The notes under the pieces were generated by a model. That model was given only the letters and a program-made list of their open reading frames with translations. It searched no databases and was not told where the DNA came from. From Blastobasis lacticolella (taxonomy: Eukaryota > Arthropoda > Insecta > Lepidoptera > Blastobasidae), in assembly GCA_905147135.1 (NCBI GenBank), contig LR990048.1, forward strand, positions 14,988,563 to 15,052,562: 64,000 nt of DNA, read 5' to 3'. Positions 23,664 through 33,851 of this stretch are shown here, one piece after another; position 1 is the stretch's first letter, and every line of letters begins with the position of its first letter. Both the position numbers and the translations under genes were made by a program.

Positions 23664-23785
23664 GCCACTTTTTTTAATGTTATACGGTTGGCAAAGAGGC
23701 AAGCGGACCACCTGATGGGATATGGTCACCGCCACCTAAGGCCATCAGCAACACCATTGGCGTCACCAGTGCGTTGACCTCTAAT
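23664..23785 (-). repeat. LINE 3'-UTR fragment
   Basis: A T-run, then 'ttggcaaagaggcaagcgga', 'ccacctgatgggatatggtcacc' and 'ccatcagcaacacc', gives a minus-oriented LINE 3' end. Confidence 0.65.
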
Positions 23786-24197
23786 GTGACGTCTAATGCC
23801 TATACCTCTTGAAGGATCCCTTGTCGCAATACGAAGGAAATCTGTTGATAACTGAATGAATAAAAATGAAATTAAATGAAGACCCTGGACCCTGGTAGAT
23901 ACCGGGAAAGTCGCTAGAATGATGATGAAGATTTAAGAAAGTCCAGCTGTAAACTTTCATTATTAAGTAGTTGTTGATATAATCTGTTGACATCCACTTC
24001 GAACGCTTACTGACGTTTTTTATGAAGTTGATCTACTGAGTCTCTCTATACAGTGCTGCAACGCAGTGAATTAGACGCCGATTTCGATTTCGACAAATCG
24101 CCATTGAAGTCCGACTATCACGGCGCTTTGTGAAGAAGCTAATGTTTTTATTAGAGGCCCAGGATCCGGTTTTAAGGTCCGTTTTGAAGGTTCGATT

Positions 24198-24548
24198 GTT
24201 TTTTTTTATTTTTTTATGTCATACGGTAGGCAAACAGGCAAGCGGGCCACCTGATGGAAAGTGGTCACCACTGCCTATAGACATTAGCAACACCAAGAGT
24301 ATCGCTAATGCGTTGCCCACCTCTATAACACGTTGCTCTGGCAGCAAAAAGCAAATGCCACTCCACTGCCAAAGCCACGGTTCCCCAAATCCCCACCCCA
24401 TGGAGCACTGGAAACCTTACTCACCGGCAGAAACACAATACTATTTAAAAGAGTATTATTTAGCTGCGATATTCTGTAAGGTGGAGGTACTTCCCCAGTC
24501 GGGCGGCTCCAATTCGAACGAGATACCCCGCTATGCCCTACCTCTCTT
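24198..24548 (-). repeat. 5'-truncated LINE 3' end, ~345 bp version
   Basis: Nearly identical to 27024-27365 (same orientation) and to 4811-5150 (opposite). The A-tail shows as a T-run at 24198-24216. Open frames crossing it, such as 24130-24642 plus, are by-products of the repeat and are not genes. Confidence 0.8.
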
Positions 24549-24947
24549 AAAAATTAAATTGTTATTGTGGTTGTTTGTTTTTCGCCTTTCTGTGGTTACG
24601 AGCTTAGTTCTGCTGCAAAAGTTGCGTTTTGTAATTAAATGAGGTATGACATCTGTAACTTCCGGATCCGGTTTCTTCATAATTCGAGAACCCGAGTCAC
24701 TAATCCCTCATAGAGTCTCAAAACTGCCTTAACTGAATGCTCTTTGGCTAAACACCTCATCCATCGTCATCCATTATGCCTCATCATTGCCAACCCGGTA
24801 CTGCACTTGAGCCTCTGCCACATCAGTTGAGATTTTCCGAAATCTCCACGCTGAGCTCCCTAGGTTCGAGTGTTGAGAAATCAACAGAAAACACTGTCTT
24901 TCATTGTTAATTTGTAGTGGTTGTCGGGGTCTAAATCATTAGTCAGC

Positions 24948-25003
24948 TTGACACCCATTATGGAACGGGTTGATGCTCCGGCAGACACCACACGGCTCGC
25001 AAA
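24948..25003 (-). repeat. Fragment of the GATGATG-tailed SINE-like element
   Basis: 'gacacccattatggaacggg' and 'gctccggcagacaccacacgg' match the 5' part of the copies at 16336-16583 and 50041-50300. Confidence 0.5.
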
Positions 25004-25429
25004 TGGCTGGCTGGTACAAAATAAAAAAAAACATTTCTAGTAGTTTCTATAACAGCGCGATATTTCGAGCTCTACCCATTGCAACGGGAGGCGGGCGCTG
25101 GGCGCGTCATCCTGTCAGATAATGGCTAATTGTGTTTAGGTACTGCACTTGCACCGCACCCAGCGGCCCGGAATTTGATACATAACATAATATGACGTCA
25201 TTTTATTATTATTACCGTTAATGGCGGCGCCATTTTAATGGGCAACCTGTCTGGAGCAAATTGGGGTGTAATATGACGTAATTGTTTACCACATTGTTGT
25301 GTTTAATGACGTTGTGATGTTTTATTTGTTTAGTGGCTGATGTCTGCGTTGCATTGCCTCTCGTAAATCGCTTATAAATTTACTAAATTCAGTAGCCTAA
25401 ATTCAGAAGCAAAAAGCGTGTGGCATTAC

Positions 25430-25648
25430 GAACCTTTTTACCACGCACGTGTAAAACGTGGTATCAGCTCCCGCCCTAAGTCTTTCCTCTGCACTACAAG
25501 GGGTTCAAAAGGCATGTCTAGAGGTACCTTAAAGGCCGGCACAGCATCCGCTCTCCCTACTTTGCAGATGTCCTGGACGACGATGGCAACTTTCCATCAG
25601 GTGGACAGTCCGTGTGCCTCCCTAAGCCATTGAAAAATAAAAAATAAA
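25430..25648 (+). repeat. LINE 3' end with pol C-terminal trace
   Basis: 'tttttaccacgcacgtgtaa' recalls the FYHAR stretch near the end of Jockey/CR1 pol. It is followed by 'taccttaaaggccggc', 'actttccatcaggtgg' and an A-rich end 'ttgaaaaataaaaaataaa'. Confidence 0.6.
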
Positions 25649-27023
25649 CACCCACCATTACCCTGCCACTCAATCAGAGTGACTGTAGAGTACCTACTCG
25701 TGCCTACAACTCAAATGAATTGTCTCGCACGTTCGCGAAACAAGACAATCGACGCACGGATTATCCATCTTGTCCTCCACGCGAGTACACAACCTCCCTT
25801 GGGACGGGACCGTGTCTCATTAAACGCGAGAATACGTTCCCTCGTCGCGAGGCGTGTTATATATTTGCATGACAAAGTCGTCGAGTGGAAATTAACTGCA
25901 CGCATTGGCCTTTGACGTCACAGTTGAGGACGTTGACGTGACTGTAAGGACCGGGAGTAATTGCGATGTAGTGGCGTTTCGTGATTCCGTCTGTCTCGTT
26001 GTTTATCTCGACTGTGTTGGCTGGGTTACGCTTAGCGCAATTTGCAGTTCACTGTACGTACAGTATTTGCTCGCATTTCTTGAGACTGGTTGTTACGCTG
26101 AAATATGAAAAAAGAAGGCGTCGCCAGCTTTGACGCAGTAAAGTATCTAGTTCTCCTTGCCGACTTTCAACGTAACCTAGGAACCTAATAACTCTCTTCA
26201 ATTAAACCCTAACGCTTGACTAAGAACAAGTTTGAAACTTGACACCACAGAAGTTTCAAGAACGTCACACGCAGCTTCAACATTCGGTCTATATTTTGGT
26301 CTTCTTGAAAGGAACAATTTATTATTTAGAACTTAAAAATCACAAACTTTATTCCCTTTCAAGTAGGTATCTAATTGATTCACCTAAATTCAAAAATAAA
26401 ATTAAGCTCATAATAACCGCATCAATTTAAAAAACGCCGAATACTGGGCGAATAAAGTATAAGTGAGAGTTTTAGTCCATCGAATCGATAAGAAGAAGAA
26501 GAATTTAAAAAACCATTCACAATATATTGCATGACAAATGCGGCGCGCAAAATTTACAAAGCTGGTACCTAAAAATTCCTAAACCGTAAAATCATATGAA
26601 AACATCGTTGATTCTTATCACAGTGACATTTTGCATCAAGACATTATGAACTAGTTTCGCATGTAAAGATAATCGCCACATAAACCGAAATTATGTATGA
26701 CCATAATTACGTTTTATGCTGTTCATAACTTCTATACTTTGACAAATGCCGCACTTTATGGACTGACTACATGAGCTGCATTCCTCACATCTTTCCCAAA
26801 GCTGCAGAGATTTAGTTAGGTATGTATCAAAACTGCACCATCTTTTAAAAGGCTGGTTAAAGCTCATCTTCTTCAGTCTGTCCCATAAAGCTTCTTCATG
26901 TCTATTGCTTCTCATAATTCTTGTTACCTACCTTATCCTGGGTACCAATATTTTTGTACTTCATTCTAGAGAAACGTTACTCTTTTCTATTCTGCTTTTA
27001 AATATGTATTTTGGTATAGTATT
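25649..27023. other. No gene seen
   Basis: Frames up to 78 codons (25679-25915) overlap on both strands and show no domain. A short GAAGAA run lies near 26490. Confidence 0.35.
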
Positions 27024-27365
27024 TTTTTTTTATGTCATTCGGTATGCAAACAGGCAAGCGGGCCACCTGATGGAAAGTGGTCACCACTGCCTATAGACAT
27101 TAGCAACACCAAGAGTATCGCTAATGCGTTGCCTACCTCTATAACACGTTGCTCTGGCAGCAAAAGGCAAATGCCACTCCACTGCCAAAGCCACGGTTCC
27201 CCAAATCCCTACCCCATGGAGCACTAGAAACCTTACTCACCGGCAGAAACACAATACTATTTAAAAGAGTATTATTTAGCTGCGGTATTCTGTAAGGTGG
27301 AGGTACTTCCCCAGTCGGGCGGCTCCAATTCGAACGAGATACCCCGCTATGCCCTACCCCTCTTA
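27024..27365 (-). repeat. 5'-truncated LINE 3' end, ~345 bp version
   Basis: Same element and orientation as 24198-24548, with the T-run at 27024-27034 and only a few base differences. This suggests fairly recent activity of this subfamily. Confidence 0.8.
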
Positions 27366-27574
27366 CTAGTAGTATCTGCTAGGTATATAAATGTATCTAT
27401 AGTTTTACTTGTATTGATTAAATTAGCACCGATACGTCTTCAGGTTAAACGGGCTTACTTTCAGTTTATTTCCTTATTGTTCATTCTTGTTGAAATGTAT
27501 CTACTCGTTATCTACCCGCTTTAAGCGATAAGGCCGCCTGTTGCTTTTCTGTTGTTAATTTTTAAGTACCTATA

Positions 27575-27715
27575 TATCCACCGACTGGACACAGATGGAG
27601 ATGGCGGGACGAGTTGGACGCCTTTTCTAAGGATTGGCCGAAGAACGCACTCGACCCTAAGTCGTGGAAGATGGATAGGGAGGTCTTTGCCCTGCAGTGG
27701 GACAGAAGTGGCTAA
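27575..27715 (+). pseudogene. C-terminus of an RTE-type LINE polyprotein, truncated
   Basis: An in-frame stretch ending at TAA (27713-27715) reads WRDELDAFSKDWPK, then WKMDREVFALQWDRSG. This is the characteristic end of RTE-like endonuclease/reverse-transcriptase proteins of insects as I recall them. Only about 45 codons remain, with no endonuclease or catalytic YADD part. An A-run and an AATAAATAAATAA tail follow, as expected for a LINE 3' end. It is 5'-truncated and inactive. Confidence 0.7.
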
Positions 27716-27719
27716 AAAA

Positions 27720-28269
27720 AATTGTATTCTTTTAATTATGCAATAAATAAATAATTCATTAATTCATTGTGTATGTATGAAATTAAAACTGCTAACACGA
27801 TGAAGACCGCAATCGGCGAGTCTATTATGCGGAGTCGTCGTTTCCGCCTCGTCCCAAGGCCGCCAGCGCCACTCGTTCCTTAGAGGGGTGTCACTTAGTT
27901 ATCTCAGAGACGGCCGACGGATTACATTAAAGAGATGAAAGCTGTTTTTACAGGCATGAATTTTAAATTGCATTTATGTAACGCGGCCAGCCTCAGGCGG
28001 GTTTGTTTTTGTATAAACAAATTTACTTTTGGGTGAATTTTGACGGGAAAATTGGCGGCCGCGTCTCGCCCGATCGCTTGTGGTCGGCTGATGAGATGTT
28101 GGTTTTGGCGGTTTACCCCGAAAGTGGATTTAGTTGCTCGTCTTGGAGCTCTCAGGCTTTGTGTCGAATGAGATTTGTTGATGAACGTGTCAGAAGTTAG
28201 AAGTTAGCTGAATTTATAGTGGGTATACAGGAACGTACCGTATGAGGAGGCCGGAAGTACTCACCATCA
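27720..28269. other. No gene seen
   Basis: No family signature was found. A 65-codon frame at 28003-28200 is unsupported. Confidence 0.35.
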
Positions 28270-28462
28270 TGTATAAGTTAGCTGACCTATTTCTTTTATA
28301 ACAACTTAGGGGGCGGGTGGTAACTGATACCTTAGTATAATACGCGATACTTGCGACATACGATTATGCCATCTGCTTGCTAGTAATGCTAGTAACAGTA
28401 GTAACGTCCTTTACCTTATCTCCTAATCTCTGCTCTACCTATGATCGACTAGATAGCTAACA
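28270..28462 (+). mobile_element. Candidate LTR (relic)
   Basis: Inferred from the primer-binding site just downstream. It could run from TGTATAAGTTAGC (28270) to AGCTAACA (28462), with TGT...ACA ends. At about 193 bp it is short but within the range of insect LTRs and TRIMs. No second LTR was found, so the boundary is a guess. Confidence 0.3.
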
Positions 28463-28469
28463 TATTTAT

Positions 28470-28487
28470 TGGCGCCCGAACAGGGAC
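28470..28487 (+). other. tRNA-Lys primer-binding site of an LTR retroelement
   Basis: TGGCGCCCGAACAGGGAC is the 18-nt complement of the 3' end of a tRNA-Lys, used as primer by many LTR retroelements. No gag or pol follows, so only the 5' part of an element (or a solo relic) is left. The first bases after it (GGGACATTAATTTCA) recur inverted at 28559-28573 (TGAAATTTGTGTCCC). Confidence 0.6.
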
Positions 28488-29029
28488 ATTAATTTCATAT
28501 TTTCAATTATTTTCAGCAATTCAAGCAATTCAATTTCAGCAATATCTTTATTGTGTCTGAAATTTGTGTCCCTGTATGGGACAGTCAAAATTTTTATTTT
28601 GAACAAAATATAATTAATAAAAGTATCTTAATAAAACCAGAAACGGAATAAGGGCAAACATTTTCCTGAAATGGTTTCTCTCTAGACGTTGCAAACCCAT
28701 TACATCCTTTACCCGGTTCAAATTCAACACAAATAAATAGTAATTTCATAAGAAATTATCTGTGGAGAACCGTTTCAAAAATCCTCGTAGACAAATATGC
28801 AGATGGCACAGACTGCGCTGGTATTTTATTGTCTGTGTCTATAAAGAAATAATGGAACCGCGCTACCCCAAATACTTATTTTCATTCAACACATAACTAT
28901 AATCATAACATTGAACTACACTCATCCTAGGATCAATTTCAAGAAATAAAAATGAAAAAATTGTAGAATAATGCCTATAGCTATTCTATCATCGCATCGC
29001 TCGCCACCGACAGGGAGTTCATCCTCACT

Positions 29030-29305
29030 CCTTGGAGACAAATTGGGCGCGAACTGTGTGGTTCCAAAGGAACTTTCTCCCACGCACACTAAGGTTGTGG
29101 AATGAACCTCCCTGGAGAGGTTTTCTGTGGAGAGTACAATATGGAGTTATTTAAGAAAGAGGTGAATATGTTTTTTCGGGATCGACAGCGCGTGGGTGAT
29201 GCCCCTTGTACTGCAAACGTCCATAGGCCGTGACTGCTTACCATCAGGCAGTCAGGTTGTCTGTCACCAAGCTTGTTTGTCACCTTAGTGGTATAAAAAA
29301 TAATA
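29030..29305 (+). repeat. LINE 3' end with frameshifted pol C-terminus
   Basis: 'actaaggttgtggaatgaacctcc' recalls the LWNEPP motif of Jockey/CR1 pol C-termini. It is followed by 'cttaccatcaggcagtcagg' and 'gcttgtttgtcaccttagtggtataaaa', the LINE 3' end. It closely resembles 56515-56655. Confidence 0.65.
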
Positions 29306-29852
29306 GAATAATTAAAAAAATAATTTTGTATATTGTGTTGGAGTCAAACGGATTAGATAAAACATCTAGATCTTCATCGAACATTCCGAGTACCATCGAC
29401 ACTGACTCATTTCTTTTTACCCTACCTTCTTTTTTAAATTCTAAATTTAAAAGCCGACACAGTTGTTCGGAAAGGTGGTTACGGAAAATTGACGACTGAA
29501 CTGGGATTAGCTCCGTGTAACTGAACCATTTCATTTGCAATTCTAAACGCATTGTAAACGATAGTTACGTAGCGATAGTCGCACAGGTATGTAGGACTTA
29601 GTCATCTCGTGGTATCGGTGAAGTAAGGTACCTCTCCCTGTAGTCGGTCCCTCATGACTGAGGATCGTGGTCTGATGAGCACATCTTCAAGCGCACGAAG
29701 TAAGGTATAGTAAGATCGAATTACTGTTGATGGGATGAAATAGGGGCTATGTTTGTTCGGTGCCGGATTCGGTTTAGGCGGGTCTTAACGACCCAGTTTG
29801 GAGTTATAATTATAAATTACATATAAATAAAAATTATACTAATCTTACTATG

Positions 29853-29917
29853 TTGTGGCCGGCAGAGTTGGATTCAGTCAGTTAGTGACGGACCAACTAG
29901 TCCTGCCGCAGCCACAA
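29853..29917. other. 65-nt hairpin
   Basis: The arms TTGTGGC..CGGCAG..AGTTGG and CCAACT..CTGCCG..GCCACAA pair with two small bulges. It may be a tiny foldback element or an RNA hairpin, with no other evidence for either. Confidence 0.45.
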
Positions 29918-30386
29918 AATTTGTAACAGTCATTGCTGTGGTGTACATAGCGACACGGCAATTTACTAGACAAACTTGGCTAACGCCTACAGTAGATATT
30001 ATTAACTGCAAAAATTCCCTACAGTGACATTCAATACGAGCAACGGCTACAATTATTTAGTTGAATGATTTTATACAGTAGGTTACATACAAGGCGGTAA
30101 ATAATGACGTCTGTATTGTTGTCACCTTCTTTCCATCTATTTACCTACCTGCCTAACAATTTTTTTTTTAATTTTCCTTGTTTATCTTCAACCCTTAATC
30201 CGGACCTGGCGGTTGACCGCGACGCGTGCGCATTGCGGCTTCTCCTCGTTCCAAATTCAAATAAACGGCCAATACAGCGGTGTGCTGATCGGAGGCCAGC
30301 CTGGCTCCGCGCCAAGGTCAATGACCCCGCCATCCCGCACTGTGTGTAGTGTACACGTACCTTAATACTGGTATATTCCTATTTTG

Positions 30387-30642
30387 GCCATGTGGTGTCC
30401 GGCAGAGTAGAATAGCACCAACCCCTTACACTCATGGGTGTCGTACAAGGCGACTAATGTTTTCGAGGCAAAATATCAAGAGTCTCCGTAGTCTGGAAAA
30501 TGGGCAGCAGCATTTTCCATTGTCACATTGAAACACTGCGATCTCCAACCCGCCTGCCAAGCGTGGAGATTATGGCAATAACCTCCCCTTTCGTGGGAGA
30601 GGCCCCAAGTCCTGCAGTGGACTGTTACAGGCTGTGATGATG
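30387..30642 (+). mobile_element. SINE-like element with GATGATG tail and perfect 12 bp TSD
   Basis: Flanked by identical ATTCCTATTTTG (30375-30386 and 30643-30654). It contains 'ggcagagtagaatagcacc', 'gggtgtcgtacaaggcgac' and 'gtggactgttacaggctgtg'. It is non-coding, and the TSD and tail point to LINE-driven insertion. Confidence 0.85.
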
Positions 30643-30685
30643 ATTCCTATTTTGAGGGTTGGGTGGTTTGGGAAACTTCTATTTT

Positions 30686-30770
30686 TTTAAGGTGGCAAAC
30701 AAGCGAAAGGGCCGCCTGATGGGAAGCAGTTACCACCTATGATGTTTGCAGTACCAAAAAGAGGTATCAA
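30686..30770 (-). repeat. LINE 3'-UTR fragment
   Basis: A T-run, then 'aaggtggcaaacaagcg', 'ccgcctgatgggaagcagtta' and 'gatgtttgcagtacc', is a reverse-oriented LINE end. Confidence 0.6.
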
Positions 30771-30861
30771 TAGCAGGTTGGTTGGTTACCGTTTCATTGA
30801 AGGAACTGGAAGCTCGTGAAGAGATCCATGTTGCGATTACTTGGGAAAACCCCAGTTTCTA

Positions 30862-30955
30862 CCTTTTTTATGTTATGCAGCAGAAAAACAAGGCAAGCGG
30901 GCTACCTGATGGAAAGTGGTCACCGCCGTCTATGGACATCAGTAACACCAGGGGC
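30862..30955 (-). repeat. LINE 3'-UTR fragment
   Basis: 'tttttatgttatgcagcag', 'ctacctgatggaaagtggtcacc' and 'tatggacatcagtaacacc' match the reverse-oriented LINE 3' ends elsewhere in the window. Confidence 0.65.
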
Positions 30956-31002
30956 CCTATTTTTAAAACCGCTCGTATTCACGCGTTTAATTTATGAAAA
31001 TC
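30956..31002. repeat. Half of a MITE terminal repeat
   Basis: 'ggggccctatttttaaaacc' followed by 'gctcgtattcacgcg' matches the inverted ends of the foldback at 49131-49260. No second end was found within 300 bp. Confidence 0.4.
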
Positions 31003-31429
31003 ACATTTGCAAGTCACACGTTGGAAGCTCCTTTTCCAGTTCGCTATTAAGTGGGAAAACGCGTAAGTACCAAACAATTATAATGAGATGCGATTTGCAT
31101 TGCATCGCCAATATGCGACCAAATACTCAGACTGGCGCCATCTACATAGAATTACAATAAAATTGTGAGTACAAAATTGCATGGCGAAATACAGATTGTG
31201 TCGAAACGAGAACATAAGCAGGAAAATTGTTTAGACAAACAATTGAAGTAATAAATAAGTACCTAAGGTACCTAGTATGATATTTTATAGATTTTTGGGC
31301 GAAAAGGAAAGCTTTTTCCATGAAACTAAGCTAAGAAACAATGCTTAATTATAATTAAAGGTTTTTTATTGTACTACGCAGTGACAAACGCGAAAACATC
31401 CCACCAGTAAGAAAGCTAATTTGATTTTT

Positions 31430-31522
31430 GAATTTTTTTTAATGTGGTATGTCAGATAAACAGTCAAGCGGGCTACCTGATGAGAAGTGGTCACCGCCGC
31501 TGGACATCAGCAACATCAACAG
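31430..31522 (-). repeat. LINE 3'-UTR fragment
   Basis: A T-run, then 'ggtatgtcagataaacagtc', 'ctacctgatgagaagtggtcacc' and 'ggacatcagcaacatc'. Confidence 0.6.
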
Positions 31523-33842
31523 CACAGGAATTTACCTGTAATTAACACAAACGGTTTTTATGTATCGCTTATTAATTAGTGTTAATGCTTTTCATGAGAA
31601 ATCAATTAATTGTTTCACGGTCAGCAAAGCAGCAAGCACACTATGAATACCGCATTTCAACCAAACCTTTGAAATACGTATATTTAAGAACATTTAGTTC
31701 AAACAATTAGAGTAAATTTGGGAATGTCCGTTGTATACATACGAAACGAAGGCTTTACCCAGAGTAGCATACTCGTTCCGTGGGTGTTCAATTTAAAATC
31801 AATCTTATTAACCGTTCACTAAGGCTCTGTTCCATTTGGCAGCATTGCTTTATGTAAATAACAAGGGATGTATCCTAAACAAATATACAGGGTGTCGCGC
31901 GGAAGCTCCAACTGCGATTGCACACCCACCAGTTTAAACTGACCCTTCATTTTGTAACTAACTGCATGAAACTATTTCCAATTAACAACAGAACATAGGT
32001 CATACAATTCTGGATGGTCGTACAATGGTTTTGATTTTGGGGAAGGCACAGCTTTTTAGCTCCGTTAGTTTGGTTTGAAGTGTTTTATTTGGTTTTGTAT
32101 ATTCCCAAGATTTCCTTACATTGTTACTGAATTATGCAGATAGAAGCTAATTACGTCATTGATACTTTTTTCGCGACCTCTCACCTTGTTGGACAACAAA
32201 CCACGACTGTAACAATAAAAAACAAAAACATCCCCACTTTGAGAACAAAACAACTGAACAATGCCAACGCAGGATAACGATAAACAAATGACAAACATCA
32301 ATAGCTATAATTCAAAACCATACAAAAATAATCTATCTCTCCTTCGACACACATAACACAAAAGAATACGTTACGAACTACGATATTTATAGGCCGTGCT
32401 TAGGCATTTCGGCACGGGTTATCTTTGAACATACAAAACCAAGCCGAATTCGACTTTATGCGCTTCAAAATAAGGATTCCCGTCACCGCATCGGCGTACT
32501 GGCTGGAATGTATTGCCGCCGTAGCATAAAGGTCCCCATTCACGGCCCGTGAAAGCCTGTCCCATAGACAAGAGAGTCGCAGCCGCCGTAAAAATGATTT
32601 ATGCCGCGTAGATGCCTTATCGAGTGTTGTCGAAACCCGAAAAAGGTGGATCGTGGCCCGAGATAAAGGATTCGTTGGCAACCCTTGATGTAGCTATTGA
32701 TTTGTTTTGTTTCGGATGCATGGATGGATGGCGGGTCGGTGTGTCGCTCACTCTGGTATGGGCGACTGTTTCTTATTATCTTCGTTATTGCTCCACTTTG
32801 TTTCAGTGACTCTGTTTTCTTGTGTACAATGCGGTTGATGTATTGAGTGCCAAGCAGCGGTCGCTACAGCTCGTTTCCTAGAAACCAATTGCGAAGGATC
32901 ATGTATGAAGAAGGAATAAGTCGTTGTGGCACGAGAATTATAGGTCCACTTTTTAAGATAAATCACTGCTAAACGATAAAATCTAAATGTTTCACACTTT
33001 TATTTTATAAGCATCAGTTACTAAGAATTAATAAATATATCATTTATTTCGGTAAGTGTCAATACTTACTATCGGCTGTATTATTAACACTAGAAGAAAA
33101 CTATATGAGGCGTACTTATTGTCTAATCATATCAATCCAAATTACACATATTTTATATGGATCGATTGTTGTAGACAAACTCAAATTCACGCAAGAATCA
33201 CCGCCCTATCACTTGTGCTTCGTTCGTTACACTGGTTAGAAATGCGCTGGAGCGCACGTTTCGTTCCTTCAGTGCCCTTCCCTCGCCGCCACACCCGCCT
33301 CCGACGCAAATTCAAGGTCAAAACAGCGAGCTGACTATACGCTAAACAACTACACTGGATTCATGTTTCTAAGACTAATAGTTTTGCAGTTATTAAGGTA
33401 AGACGATATAGACACAAAGTAAAAAACAGTCACCCCATATTATGTGATATAGATTAGGTCCAGTTTTCTGACTTGGTACTCAGTGTGATTTTAAAGACGT
33501 TTTACGTAGGTTACCTATATTTTAAAGTTTGCTTTCGTAGTTAGCAACGAAGAGGTGGAAAAAGTCACAGCAGACGCAAATTACTTATTTCTCCGAGGCT
33601 ACCCTGGCTACCTCTATTAGAAAAACGTTGATGTACAGTGTCGTCAACGTCAAACCTTCCGAGCTGTCAGCCCTCAGCTATGCAGGGCAGGACACGGCCC
33701 CGCAACGCGTCCAGGTGATTAATGGCCTACCCGGTATCGGGCCCTCTATCGCATGTGGCCATCCGTCTTGATTGGCCCCTTATTGGCCCATATAATTTCG
33801 CTCAGCTGCAGAGCTGGAGGAGGAGGTCCTTGGTGCTGGGTT
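31523..33842. other. Unique DNA, no gene seen
   Basis: Frames of 60-93 codons occur on both strands (for example 32400-32681 minus and 33056-33334 plus), without recognisable domains. 'atatacagggtgtcgcgcgg' near 31886 resembles a repeat end. Confidence 0.35.
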
Positions 33843-33851
33843 TGATATGTA

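Noticed and set aside
24130..24642. 170-codon plus-strand open frame
   Set aside because: It crosses a minus-oriented LINE 3' end that recurs at 27024-27365 and 4811-5150. The frame is a by-product of the repeat.
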